This document shows, piece by piece, positions 40,527-51,666 of a stretch of DNA of 64,000 nucleotides. Position 1 is the stretch's first letter. The number at the start of each line of letters is the position of its first letter. The position numbers were made by a program, and so were the translations under genes. The notes beneath the pieces are model-generated. The model saw only the letters and a program-made list of their open reading frames with translations, was not told the origin of the DNA and did not search any database. This DNA is from Dactylorhiza incarnata (taxonomy: Eukaryota; Streptophyta; Magnoliopsida; Asparagales; Orchidaceae): positions 14,984,001 to 15,048,000 of the forward strand of contig JAWHQI010000019.1 of NCBI GenBank assembly GCA_033032865.1. The letters are read 5' to 3'.

Positions 40527-41000
40527 GAGGAGACCAATGTAGAGAATAATTCTGAGTTGGCCCTCAAGGTTCTGCAGGGAACAAGAATAGCACTGAACCA
40601 TCCTCTGATGGACAATCTGAGAAAGGAAGACTTTGATTTTGAGGATCAAGCCAAGGTTGCTCAAAATCAACAACTTGCAGCAAGGAGGAAAAGGGAAGGT
40701 GGCATGCTAGCAGAAGAATTCATGGCAAAGAATAGAAAAGAACAGGTCAAGGACCCTGATTATGTGCATTGGAGTGATGACTCCAAAATCATCATTCTGA
40801 ATGCATGGCTGCACCATGGCCAGGTCTGCAAAGATATTGACAGAATATATCATGCAGAAGAGTGGATAAGGCACCTTGAGAGGAACTCAAAGAGGGAAAG
40901 AGTCTTCAAAGTGAATCTTGTGAGGAAGCACAACCCAAGGAGGATGCCTTCAAGATATATTCCTGTTTACCCAGAAGACCGCTACCTAAATAGTATCTCT
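40527..41000 (+). pseudogene. Right part of the split repeat-associated ORF
   Basis: An open frame from the F1 junction (EETNVENNSEL) through a helical, charged protein (LNHPLMDNLRKEDFDFEDQ, AARRKREGG, DPDYVHWSDDSK, GQVCKDIDRIYHAEEW, RYIPVYPEDRYL). The frame is uninterrupted to 41042, but the last part enters the LTR of gypsy E. It lies on the same strand as 1-1399 and is probably the continuation of that ORF. Function unknown. Confidence 0.45.
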
Positions 41001-41686
41001 CTCAGACCGGGCGGTATGATGTGTCAAGTCACCCAGCTCTAGAACCAATGGGTCTCTCGGCCCAGCTTAAACAAGTCGGGCGGTCTGACAGTATCCAGAC
41101 CACCCTCAGGATTGAAGACTACCAAGGCTCTAGTCCAGAAGGCAAGCAGCGGTCTCAGGTTAAAGGATGCCTAAGTTGCTTCATTGCCTTGATCGCAGCG
41201 CATTTCGACCCCGGCCAGTACAAATCGGATGCTCAAGCCGCAAAGCCGCACAGATTCTTTCTTTTTTCCCTTTTGTATCTCGTCGCCCCCTGCCCGATTC
41301 TCCTGTATCCGGGCAGGCAGTTATTTATCCCTACCCATTTGGGCAGGCCCCCGAACCTATAAATAGAGGGCGGCTATATTCCCAAGACATGCATACTCGA
41401 ATCCTGGAGCTCGCCTATTAGAGCTGCGGTCTCGAGTTCACTGTCTTGCGGTTTGTCTGACCGGCCGTCTTCTCGTTTCCTTGCACTGTAACCCGTTGTA
41501 ATCACATTACTTAAATCAAGGAAAAGCACGTCACAGGAGTGGCATTTGCCGTGATTGGCAAAGTCCGGTCTCGACCGCTGTCAGCGGTCTAATTCTTTCT
41601 ATTCAATAGTAACCGACAGCTCGCGGCCTCCGCTTTTCCCTCACTTCTCTAGCGTCGATCGCAGAGGCGCAATTTCGGATTCAACA
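40990..41686 (+). repeat. Gypsy E 5' LTR
   Basis: About 0.7 kb ending GGATTCAACA at 41686. TATAAATA at 41358-41365. Carries the dyad GACCGCTG-T-CAGCGGTC (41573-41589) and several CGGGCGGTCTGAC-type motifs. Start uncertain. The sequence after it (GAAACATGCGACC) is not an iMet primer site. Confidence 0.65.
41358..41365 (+). promoter_or_regulatory. TATA box, gypsy E 5' LTR
   Basis: TATAAATA in AACCTATAAATAGAGGG, about 330 bp before the LTR end. Confidence 0.6.
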
Positions 41687-41734
41687 GAAACATGCGACCT
41701 TCAGATTGTGGGTTGTCGGTGAAATCCTTGATAA

Positions 41735-43273
41735 GATGTCAGATCACCAGTTCCCTCAAAGAGACCGCTCCGACCATAGTGATGATTCTCTGTGGGAGGC
41801 CATGGATCAGTCCAAGCGGGAAGCCTAGCGGGCTCAGAAGGCTACTGATCAACGGCTAAAGACGATCAATTAGTTCTTGTCCTTGTTAACCGAGCAGCAA
41901 GTTCCTCAGCAAGCCGCGGCTAACCAGGCGGTGACTCTGGTCCCTCCTCCTCTCCTCCGTACCCACTACCGCAAGTCGCCAACTTCCAACCACTCCAAGA
42001 AGGTTTTGTAGCTCAGCAAACCTTCTATGAAGAGGCCGCTCAAAGCATGTTGGCCCGGGTTCTAGATTTCCAAGGGGAAGGTTCTCATGCAGCCTACCTT
42101 TCTTACCCGACGGCCTGTCCGCCAGAAGCTGCGGTCCGTTCTTCCTATCAGGCGGCCTATCTGTGAGTTGTCGCAGCCCCGGTGGCTTGTTATTTTGTCC
42201 ATCTTCTCTATGAGGACGTCGAAGAGACTTCTCCATTTGTGGATGAAGTTCGAGGGGAGACAGCCCCAAATAACTTCAGGGAGCCGCGTCTGCCGGCATA
42301 CAATGAGGAGGTTGACCCAACAATTCACCTCCAGGCCTTTGAGTAGGCCATCGCCTTGAGAACTCTCACCGATGCCACCAAGTGTAAGCTCCTTGTAACA
42401 TCCTTTGATGGACAAGCAAGGGAGTGGTTCTACGGGTTACACCCTCAATCCATCAGCTGCTTCTCAAAGTTGCATAGAAAATTTATGCTTTGATTCTCTA
42501 CCTCAAAGAAGAGGAAAAGTGGTCGAGCGGCCCTTTTCGAAATAAGGCAACGTGATGACGAGACTTAGGCTCGCTTCGTTGACTGATTCCAGAAAGAGAT
42601 CATGGAGATCCAGAATGTGGATCCTAAACTATATCAAGTTTCTCTGATTCATGGCCTGAGGGAAGGCCCATTGAAATTTGAAGCAAACATCAGGGAACCG
42701 AAAACTTATCAGGAGATGATAAGTTTGGCAAATATGTTTATAAGGGGTGAAAAGAGTAACCTCGGGTATGTCGCGAAGCTGCTCAACGACAAGGATCTAC
42801 CCAACTCATCTCCCACTCATCAACCACCATACCACCATCCACCTCGGCCCAATTTCAAACCCCGTGCTCAGAGGGGTAGAAACTTCAGGCACAAACAACC
42901 ATCCTTTGGCCATCTACGGTTTCAAGATCGGAACCCGTCGTTGGCCGTCACACCCGCTCCATCCATGACCATTCCGCAAATAATGTCAGTATATCTGCCA
43001 CAATATATTGTGCAACCGCCTCCAGCTGCTCCATCCATCCAATATGATGATTCACAAGAATCATTTACCCCCCTTAACGTCACTATGGACGATGTCGTTC
43101 AGATTCTTCAGAAGATGCCAGATTTCAAGAGGCCTACTCCCCTAAAGTCGGATATTCGAATTCGAAATCCAAACCTATTCTATGAATACTATAAAGAGGG
43201 AGGGCATCTAACTGAGAATTGTCGGGCCCTCCGCTTGCTGATAGAAAGGCTTTTGGGAGAAGGAAAGCTCTGA
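41735..43273 (+). pseudogene. gag: Gypsy E gag
   Basis: Begins MSDQFPQRDRSD at about 41735, with stops near 41828 and 41871 and frame changes to about 42350. The gag core is readable (AIALRTLTDATKCKL, ARBWF-type AREWFYGL, FSTSKKRK). From 42602 a clean frame continues (KLYQVSLIHGLREG) to a Pro/His-rich region, QILQKMPDFKRP, and a weak knuckle-like segment (YYKEGGHLTENC). A TGA at 43271-43273 lies inside the gag-pol frame, which continues downstream. Structural protein of the particle, inactive. Confidence 0.75.
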
Positions 43274-44475
43274 GGCCTGATCCGGAAAGAGGTGTCTGTT
43301 GAACCATCGGCTGAAAAGGGAAAAGAAGTAGCTGAGGTTACTTGGGAATGTGCTGATGTGGAAGACGTCGGTTGCTATGGGGATATTCATCCCACAACAG
43401 AATACATCAAGGTGAACGACGAAGGTTCTCTCGGCAACATCTACTGTATTCATGGGGGAGCTGGACCCGAGTCCTCTCCCAAATCAAGTGTTGCGAGGGT
43501 CTTTAATCAAGAAGTGGCTGCCACCTCAACTTATGCTCCTGAAAGCTCGATCGTCACTTTTGTCTAGGAGGACCTTCCTCCAAATGCAAATCCTTTTGAT
43601 GACACCGTGGTGATCAAAGCCATCATCGAGAATTACACAGTACACAAGATTTTGATTGACACGGGCAGTTCAGTCAACCTTCTCTTCCGCCAAACTTTTG
43701 AAGCCCTGAAGACTGTAAAGCCTCTACTTTCCACTGAAGGTCTCCTCTATGGCTTATCGGGAGAAAAAAAAAGAAGTGGAGGGTTGTGTAAAGCTTCTGG
43801 TATCTCTAGGGGAAATAACGAAGTTAATCAACTACGTGGTGGTGGATGCCCCGAGCAGTTATTGTGCCATCTTCGGAAGGCCTATTCTAAATGCCTACAG
43901 AGCGCTGGTGTCTACTTTCCATCTAGCCCTCAAGTTTGCAGCCAAAGGAAGACAATATCAGATTCAGAGTAATCCGAAAGTAGCTCGGGAATGCTACGCG
44001 CGAACTGTCAATATGATCACTGATATTCCACTTCCTGAACTTCCTGTTGAAATTCTTGATGTTTCTAAGCCTCCAGAAGCTGCGGAAGAGAGTAAGGATC
44101 GAGAAGGGGCTCACCTGGAACCTGCCCAGGTATCCCAAGAGGTCCTCATTGCTGAAGGGGAAGAAAAGAAGCTGATCGTTAATGCGGAGCTATCAGAAGA
44201 GGAGAAGGTTCAACTAATCTCCTGTCTTCTGGAGAACTTTGACATCTTCGCCTGGTCGGCGAAGGATATGCCCGGAGTGGATCCGTATGTTGTTTACCAT
44301 CATCTCAACATCTCTCCCTATTTCAAACCAATCCAACAGAAGAAAAGGGAGGTGGCAACTAAGTTGGTGGTGCCCATCAGAGAAGAAGTTGCCAAGCTTC
44401 TTAAAGCCAATTTTATTTCTGAAATCCAATACCCCACCTGGATGTCTAATGTTGTAGTGGTGAAAAAATCGGGGG
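43274..44475 (+). pseudogene. pol: Gypsy E protease and linker
   Basis: Same frame as gag up to TAG 43565-43567 and on to the protease (NPFDDTVVIKAI, active site LIDTGSSVN near 43654). A run of nine A at about 43763-43772 shifts the frame. The remainder is clean: SSYCAIFGRPIL, VARECYARTVN, FDIFAWSAKDMPG, EEVAKLLKANF, ending VVVKKSGG. Protease processes the polyprotein. The matching region of gypsy C has TAG where E reads ARECY. Confidence 0.8.
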
Positions 44476-44515
44476 GGAGGGGGCGGGGGGGGGGGGGGGG
44501 GGGGGGGGGGTGGAG
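44476..44515. repeat. Poly-G expansion inside gypsy E RT
   Basis: A run of 26 G (44485-44510), with further G runs just upstream, where related elements encode KK-x-GGKW. It destroys the frame between protease/linker and RT. Length may be unreliable in any assembly. Confidence 0.85.
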
Positions 44516-47120
44516 AGTTGCGTATGTGTGCAAACTTTACAAAGCTCAATAAATCGTGCCCCAAAGATTGTTGCCCTTTGCCTCGGATAGATGTTTTAGT
44601 AGATTTCGCGGTTGGGTATAACTCCATGAGCTTTTTAGATGCATTTTCTGGGTATCACCAAATCAAAATGCATAAGCTCGACATCCCTCACACATCTTTC
44701 ATTACGATTGATGGGTGTTAATGTTATCTCGTAATGCCTTTCGGCCTTAAAAATGCGGGTGCAATGTATCAGAGAATGATGGATACGGTCTTTAAGCATC
44801 AGAAAGGGAGAAATCTCGAAGTCTACATCGATGATCTCCTTTTAAAAAGTAAAACCTTCTCAATACATTTGAAATACCTCGTAGAGACGTTCGCTACTCT
44901 ACGGAGGTTCAAATTAAAATTGAATCCATTGAAATGTGTATTTGGAGCGAATAAAGGGATGTTTCTTGGGCATTTCCTCACTCCTGATGGCCTTGCACCA
45001 AATCCAGATAAGGTGAAGGCTATTCTAGACATGGCCCCTCCTCGTAATCTGAAAGAGGTACAACAGCTTGGAGGAAGGTTGGCAGGGCTAAGCCGATTCA
45101 CTTCTAAATCAGGAGATAAAAGCGCTTCATTCCTTAAAATGCTCCGGGGAGGTTCTAAATTTGAATGGAACGAAGAATGCAACAATGCTTTCAAACAGTT
45201 AAAGATACAGTTAACATTAACCCCTCTACTCCAAAGCCCTTGCAAAGGGGAAATATTGTTCTTATATTTGGGGGTTGGTCCGGATGCAGTGAGTTCTGTC
45301 CTCGTCCGAGAGGAGAAGAAGAAATAGTTTTCGATTTATTATGTCAGCCACATTCTCAAGGATGCGGAAACTAGATATACAATTTTGGAAAAGCTAGCTC
45401 TAGCTTTGGTCATTTCATCATGAAGGCTTCGCCCTTACCTTCAAGCTCATCAAGTAGTTTCAGATCATCCGCTAAGAAATATCCTAGAAAAGCCAGATGA
45501 TTCGGGGAGATTGGCTAAATGGGCTATCGAGCTGAGCGAGTTTGAAATGTCTTATGTTCCCAGAACAGCAATCAAAGCGCAAGTTTTGGCGGATTTCCTA
45601 GTTGATACAATGGATTCCAGGATCGAACAGGTGGAGAGATCTCCTTTTGCATGGATTATCTATGTGGATGGAGCTTCGGGTAAAAACTCCGTGGGAGCCG
45701 GAGTTTTTCTGATCAGTCCAAACGGCATCAAACTTGAACATGCTATCAAATTCTTCTTTCCGGTCACAAACAATCAGGCAGAATATGAAGCAATCTTGGA
45801 TGGTCTGAGAGTTGCAAGGGAGCTAGGGATAGAGCATGTGCATGTCAAAACTGACTCTCTGGTAATGGCTTCACAAGTCTTGGGGAACTTCGAAACAAAA
45901 GAGCCAATATTGAGAAAATATTTGTTGCTAGCTAAAGAATAAATTGGCAAGTTCAAATCGTTCATCATTGAACATATTTTGAGAATGCAGAATGAAGAAG
46001 CGGATGAATTATCAAAGTTTGGTCTTCCATCAGGGGGAGAGACCTCTGAAATTTTCCATCCAGAAACGGAAGAAGGGGAACTAATGCAGATTGATCAGCA
46101 TCCCTCTTGGAAGGATCCCTACGAGTTGTACTTATCAAAAGGGGAATTCTGTCAATCCATCAAGGATAGAAGAAGATTCAGAAGAAAGGCAACTTACAAT
46201 TGCTTGGTGGCGGGATTCTTGTACAGGAAGACTCTCATTTCTCCTCTGGCACGATGCGTTTCTGAAGAAGAAGTTCCAATCATACTCCAGGAAGTACATT
46301 CAGGAGAATGTGGTAGCCATTCAGGGGCAAAAACCTTAGAAATGAGAATCTTGAGGCAGGGATATTTTTGGCCAACCATGAGGAAAGATGCTGAGGCATT
46401 TGCTAAACGATGTGTTCAGTGTCAGAAATTTTCTCCGCTTCAGCATCTACCTACTCAGACACTTAGATCAATAACAGCGCCTTGGTCGTTTACAGTTTGG
46501 GGAATGGATCTCATCGGACCTTTTCCGATGGCTAGCGGCCAGCGCTGCTTCATAATCATCATGATCGATCATTTCAGCAAGTGGATCGAGGCGAAAGCAT
46601 TGGCAAAAACTACAATGCAGGTTATTAGAAATTTTATCTAGGGAGAAATCGTCTGTCGGCATGGAGTTCCGTAGGCAATTGTTACCGACAATGGTCCTCA
46701 GTTCAACAACTCAGAAATGATCAACTTCTGTGACCAGTTCGGCATTGAACTTCGGTTTTCTTCAGTACATCATCCCAGGAGTAATGGTCGGGTGGAAGCA
46801 GCAAATAATCAAATACAGTATCTTCTGATGAAAAGAGTACTGAATAAAAAAGGGAACTGGGCAGAACAACTTCCTTCCATCCTCTAGACTCTCCGGACTA
46901 CACCATCTTCAACCACTGGGGAAACACCATTCAAATTAACTCATGGATCGGAGGCAGTCATCCCCATAGAATTTGAAGTGTTCAGTCCTAGAGTTATGTA
47001 TGCTAAACAAGGAGGTGAAACATGGATAGAATCCAATGATGAAGGGATTAAATACAACCTTGATCTAATTGAAGAGCTTCAAGATGAAGCTACTATCAGG
47101 CAGGAAGAGGTGAAAAGAGA
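44516..47120 (+). pseudogene. pol: Gypsy E RT, two RNase H domains and integrase
   Basis: One frame from 44518 to about 47110. RT: FLDAFSGYHQI, MPFGLKNAG, YIDD (44824-44835). Degenerate first RNase H (FLYLGVG, IYYVSHIL), then a second RNase H (about 45655-45940; IIYVDGASG, TNNQAEYEA, KTDSLVM). Integrase zinc finger (HSGECGSHSGA ... KRCVQCQ) and D, D, E in GMDLIGPF, VTDNGPQF, RSNGRVEAAN. Stops at 44719, 45325, 45421, 45940, 46639, 46672 and 46887; several are what TGG to TAG, CAG to TAG or CGA to TGA would give. All catalytic residues I checked are present, so loss is by stops and frameshifts, not by catalytic changes. Confidence 0.87.
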
Positions 47121-47350
47121 ATGGCAAAATATTTTGACAGGAATGTTAGAATTAAGCAATTCGCGGTTGGTGATATCGTGCTAAAAAAAGTAGATGTTGC
47201 AGCCAGGATAGGCACGGTTGGAAAACTAGATCCTAACTGTGCAGGGCCATTCATCATCAAAGAAGTACTGAAAATGGGTCTTACCGCCTTCAGACAAGTG
47301 ATGGAGAAGACATCCCATGCACCTGGAGCGGTGACGATCTTAAATGTTTC
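47121..47350 (+). pseudogene. Gypsy E integrase C-terminus
   Basis: After a frameshift near 47115 the frame continues MAKYFDRNVRIKQ, VLKKVDVAAR, LDPNCAGPF, which parallels the end of gypsy C integrase (MARYFDKNI, VLKKVDVAGR, LDPNWEGPY). Confidence 0.75.
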
Positions 47351-47699
47351 TATCCTTAAATGTTCTTTCATTACTTGCATTTTTTGGATATTCAATGAGG
47401 AGCCCTATACTGACACTTTTCCTTGTCTGGTGACTTTTTTACATTTCTTGTATCCCTCACTGGACCTTGGAGACATCGCCAAGTTCTGCTCGAACCCCCT
47501 CGGATTGTAGTCATTAGCATAAAACCACGAAGATCACGTGTAGCGGGGAGTTTTCGCACACGTTTAGTGGAAGCTTGCCAATTCCCGTGCGGTGGTCCTC
47601 AAAATTTTGGATCCCATCCAGTATCTAACACACCTCTGCATCAAGGGAGGTCTTGGTGACTGTTAGCTCTATCGTGCCCCGAAAGGGATATAGTTATAG
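47351..47699. other. Gypsy E spacer after pol
   Basis: No supportable ORF, repeat or signal. 3' untranslated sequence. Confidence 0.4.
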
Positions 47700-48245
47700 C
47701 TTTGATGATCTTTCTGAGAAAAGCAATGTTTGCCGCCTAGGCCCACCTGCCCAACTGATCATCTTAGTCTGTGACCATCGAATACTCCTAAATGAACTCT
47801 CGAGCGGAGCTTAAAGGGGACCCACAACTGAGTTGATCTCTCTGAGGAAAGCAATGTTCGCCGCCTAGGCCCACCTTCCCAATTGATCAACTCGGTTTGT
47901 AACCCTAGTCTATAGAGAAGTTGAGTTATCGAAATCTCTACAGCTCTTATGACCACTTGAGGAAAGCAATGTTCGCCGCCTAGGCCCACCTGCCCACTTG
48001 GTCATTTGAGTCTGTACTTACTTTTTGCCCTTTTACAGAAAATTATCTTTACAGCACTTATGACCACTTGAGGAAAGCAATGTTCGCCGCCTAAGCCCAC
48101 CTGCCCACTTGGTCATTTGAGTCTGTACTTACATTTTTCCCTTTTATAGAAAATTATCTTTACAGCTCATATGACCACTTGAGGAAAGCAATGTTCGCGG
48201 CCTAGGCCCACCTGCCCACTTGGTCATCTGAGCCTATAATCATTT
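47700..48245 (+). repeat. 111-127 bp tandem repeat of gypsy E (about 5 copies)
   Basis: GAGGAAAGCAATGTTCGCC recurs at about 47717, 47844, 47959, 48070 and 48181 (periods 127, 115, 111, 111). Units end CACTTGGTCATTTGAGTCTG. Same position after pol as the repeats in gypsies B and C, but of unrelated sequence. Confidence 0.9.
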
Positions 48246-49464
48246 TACTTCTTTACAGGAAGTTATTCCTTCTCTTATGGTCCTTTAAGATCATTCGGGA
48301 GAAAACAGGGCTTAATAGGTATCATAGAGACGGGGCGGTTTGACCTATTAAACCGACCGGCTTGGGATAAGCAGGTATACAACAACAATATATAAGTTTT
48401 AAGACCAGGTGGTCTAACTCATTAATCCGCTCGGCTTGAATAAATAGCAGCTTAATATACAAACCGATCGGTTAGAATGAATCTAGCCATAAAAGATAGA
48501 AAAACAGGTTATCATAAAATTCCATAAGGCAGTGATTCAACAGGGTATCAATCATGATATTGACCGATCGGTTTTCTCAGTCGGTCTATAATTAATTCTA
48601 TCAGCCTTGTGGATATTCGTTTTATTCGCTCGGTTGGAATCAAGCCGTCCACAGGGAATTGACAATGGGCTATTCTTGCAAGAATGAATATTACACAAGT
48701 ATCAAATCATTAGTCACCCGGATTGTATACAGACCGCGTTGGCTTATCGATTGTTGCTTATACTTGCGAGAATGTTTAAAATTTCATAAAAGGAATTCAG
48801 ATTATTGGTCGCACGAATAGTATATTGACCGCATGACTTATTGGCTATTCTCTTTACCCACGGCTTGTGGACATTCATTATCTTATAAGTAACTGCGCGA
48901 GTCAAGAAATAATCGCGCGACTTGATATTTCAATCTCAAATTTGTGGAACATTAGTTATTAATCGTGCAGGATATGTTCAAACCGCACAATTTGTGATTG
49001 GGATTCATCTATTATGATTAGCGGCTTAGAGTTGTGATCGGCTTCCGATTAACTCGCTGGTTTTATTCATTTGAAATTCTTCAGAGCATGAACTCCTAAC
49101 CGCTCGAATTATATCTTAAACCGCACAACTGATAATCAAGATTTATTATGACTGGTGGTTTTCTGGCTATGATTATTCGCTGGGTCAGGATTGAGTTCAA
49201 AGTTAAACCGCCGGAGTAGCATTCATAATATTCGGGTAGCTATCTACTTGGGATTCTAAGAGCTCAAACTTCGGACCGCTCGGGTTGATATTAAACCGTA
49301 CGACCTGATTCAAAAGGACTTGCAGATTAAAAGAAAAAATAGATCACAACAATCACAAGTAAGTTGCAAAAGATAGACAGCCGAACAGGTAAAAACAATC
49401 ATTCATTTTCAAAATATATATTTATATCATTCTAACTAATCGGCTAACAAAATCAAGCCGTCAG
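48246..49464. other. Gypsy E spacer between repeats and antisense gene
   Basis: AT-rich with many scattered CCG-CGGT and GACCG motifs like those of the E LTR (for example ACCGATCGGTT at about 48463 and 48570). No coding frame seen. Confidence 0.45.
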
Positions 49465-50779
49465 TTATACAAAAGAAAATTTCCAAAATACAAAACACAA
49501 CTCGCTCGTTCTTAGTTTTTTCACCATAGGAGAGCTTGAATCTCCTCCGCCCTCAATGTCGACATCGTGTGAGTAGCCTCCACTGTCCGACGAGGAGCTT
49601 GATGAACTAATGTTTAAGTCCCCATCTTTCAGGTCCTCAGCCCGATCGGCCCCATCTCCGGAGGTATCAGAAGACAGACTCTCTCCATCATCAGCAGCGA
49701 CCTCATCATCTTCGGTGTTTTCATTAACCGCAGCATTTTCATCATCCGCGACAGTCTCATCCTCTGCAGCACCTTCCTCTTCTGCACTGCTAGACTCGGC
49801 CTTGTCTTTTCCTTTGGCCCTATGGTTTATCTCATCCAGTTTATCCTTCAGGACAGGGTAGACATCTGAGAAGGCGAAATCCTCGAAACCCGCGGATAGG
49901 CCGTCCCGATCTTTCAAGCGATTTAAGGCAGCATCGATCCCCTTGGCAACATGGGGAAAGACCTCCTCTTGGAAGACCGGATTATCTATGTCATACTGAT
50001 TCTGTAAAAATAAAAAGGGTTAGACCGCACGATTTGAGGAAAATATACCGCAAAATATATATCAGATAACTTACCGCCACGATTCCCTCTAACCGCGCGA
50101 TCTCTTCAGCCTGCTCGACGCTTTTCTTCTCCAAGTACATGTGGGCTGAAACTAGCCGCTTATATGATAAGGCCATGAAGTAATTGGCCGCAAAGCCCCA
50201 AGTGCCTGCTTGTGCGGCCAGTCTGGAAAGCTCCTCCTCCGTAACCTCCTTTAGCTTCTTCAGCATTTTCCGGCCATACATAGAAGAACCAGCGGCTATT
50301 GCATGGCGACTAATTCTCTCGCTCCCCCAGTACGGGAGCGCGGTTGACACCTGCACACAATCACCATCCCGGTGCCAAAGTATTGTCGGGTTGCCCCGCA
50401 GGTCTCTCGGATTGTTGCAGGAGCGGAGAAGCTCAAACTCTCCTAAAGAAGCCGAGCCCTCCTCCTCAGATGATTGCGGCTTGTTTTTCCTCCACCGCTT
50501 TTCTCTTTGGTTCAGAACCGTGCCGGCCGGGATGACCGGCTTGTTCTTTGGAACGATGGCGGCGGCTGCAAAACAAAGTTAAAAGTTTAATAAAATAGGT
50601 CGCGCGGTCACAAAGCAGCGAGTTGTGAGAAACTTACTATCTTCAGGTCGGATATCCTCCAACTCTGAGAACAGCGGGATGTAATGGTTTACATCAATCC
50701 ACTCGTTCTCAAGAAACTTGAAAGTCTCCAGCTCGGTTTTTCCGATATTGACTGTCCGGAAGGCCGCCTCATCCCGCAC
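49465..50779 (-). CDS. Antisense spliced gene of gypsy E, 5'-truncated, frame intact
   Basis: Three exons remain: 50779-50638, 50565-50075 and 50001-49465 (142, 491 and 537 nt; 390 codons with the stop). Introns of 72 and 73 bp have GTAAGTT donors and TTGCAG/TTACAG acceptors, and phases (1, then 0) agree. There is a TGTAG acceptor just upstream of 50779, so earlier exons existed and were lost in the truncation at about 50796. The protein has a globular start (FKFLENEWIDVNHYIPLF), a basic patch (REKRWRKNKP), a helical coiled-coil segment (EKKSVEQAEEIARLEG) and a long acidic Asp/Glu/Ser tail (DDENAAVNENTEDDE, SSSSSSSDSGG). The layout parallels exons 3-4 of antisense gene 2 of gypsy C (WVYISTILPSW there, CVQVSTALPYW here). 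Function unknown. Confidence 0.72.
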
Positions 50780-50795
50780 CTACAGCCCGTGAAGG

Positions 50796-51090
50796 CGCCA
50801 ACCGCCTTTCTCCCTGCGAGCAGGGCTCGCGAGATCTTCTCTTGCGAGTGGAGGCGAGCCCCCCTTCGCCTCACTAGACTGGTACTGCGAGACCTCACTT
50901 GACTCTCTCTGGCTAAATGCACCACAGAGCGATGTTAGGCTGTCTCGCCTCGCCATGTGCTACTCGCGCGATCGGCTTTCTGATTTGCCATGCTTCGCCT
51001 TGGCCGGATGATCGTCGTGAGTCGGCGAGTACTCATTGACCCGCCTATAGCCGGTTTCCCTTTTCATCCCCTTGGCGAACACTGGGTTGT

Positions 51091-51096
<6 letters not shown>
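50796..51096 (-). repeat. Fragment of a B/C-type gypsy LTR, reversed
   Basis: Read on the minus strand it starts TGTACAACCCAGTGTTCGCC at 51096, like the gypsy B and C LTR start, and is rich in GGCGAG and GCGAGA. About 300 bp; the left junction with gypsy E is approximate (50785-50800). Confidence 0.7.

Positions 51097-51136
<40 letters not shown>
51095..51136. repeat. (AT)n microsatellite
   Basis: About 20 AT dinucleotides directly beside the LTR fragment's TGTACAA end. Confidence 0.95.
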
Positions 51137-51137
<1 letters not shown>

Positions 51138-51666
51138 TCCGTAATTGATAAAACTATGTGTTGTAGAAATTTTTGTTGAGAATTCATAATAAAAATAAAA
51201 AAAATTAATTAAATATGTACATATTTATTATTTAATAAAAATATGATTCGACTAAATGAGAGAGATAAATGAGTATTTCTAAAAGAAATGTAAATTTCAT
51301 GTAATAGATATTTTTATTTTATTTTTTAGAATTATTTACATTGTTAAATTTAATTGCTCTTTTACCGTCACGTGAAAAAAGATGAGAATAAAATGAGATG
51401 TGCTTTTTAAATGAAATAAGCATAGTCATTTGATTAATTTTGAGCGATGTTAAACGCAGGCCACTTTTGGTTATATGCAGGCCACGGTTTTTTAAAAAAG
51501 AGCGATGTTAAACGAAGGTCAGTTTTGGCTATATGCAGGCCAAAGTTTATTTTTTTAAAAGGTATCATTTTTCTTTTTCAACCTGCATTTTTCCGTTTCA
51601 ACCTGCAGCCGCCGGACCAGATCGAGCTTCCTCTCTGATCTCCTCTCCCTCCTCCGGCGACTCCGT
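51137..51666. other. Unassigned AT-rich stretch
   Basis: No LTR or coding features. Contains a diverged direct repeat of about 40 bp (AGCGATGTTAAACG...TATATGCAGGCC at about 51442-51484 and 51500-51542) and a CT-rich end (CTCTCTGATCTCCTCTCCC, about 51630). It could be the oldest local substrate or the edge of an unrecognised element. Confidence 0.4.

Larger units (their letters stand above)
40990..50795 (+). mobile_element. Gypsy E, second Tat-lineage element, 3'-truncated
   Basis: 5' LTR, gag, protease, RT, two RNase H domains, integrase, tandem repeats and an antisense spliced gene, in the same order as gypsy C. The 3' end and 3' LTR are missing: at about 50796 sequence changes to a reversed B/C-type LTR. 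The left boundary lies between 40985 and 41024 and could not be fixed, since no second LTR is available. It is less GC-rich than C and about equally decayed in pol. Confidence 0.85.

Noticed and set aside
42602..43273. Clean 223-codon frame as a host CDS
   Set aside because: Sits in frame between the gag core and protease of gypsy E and is the C-terminal part of gag.
51600..51666. CT-rich stretch as a possible 5' UTR of a host gene
   Set aside because: No ATG-led frame follows; a copia F2 LTR starts directly at 51667.
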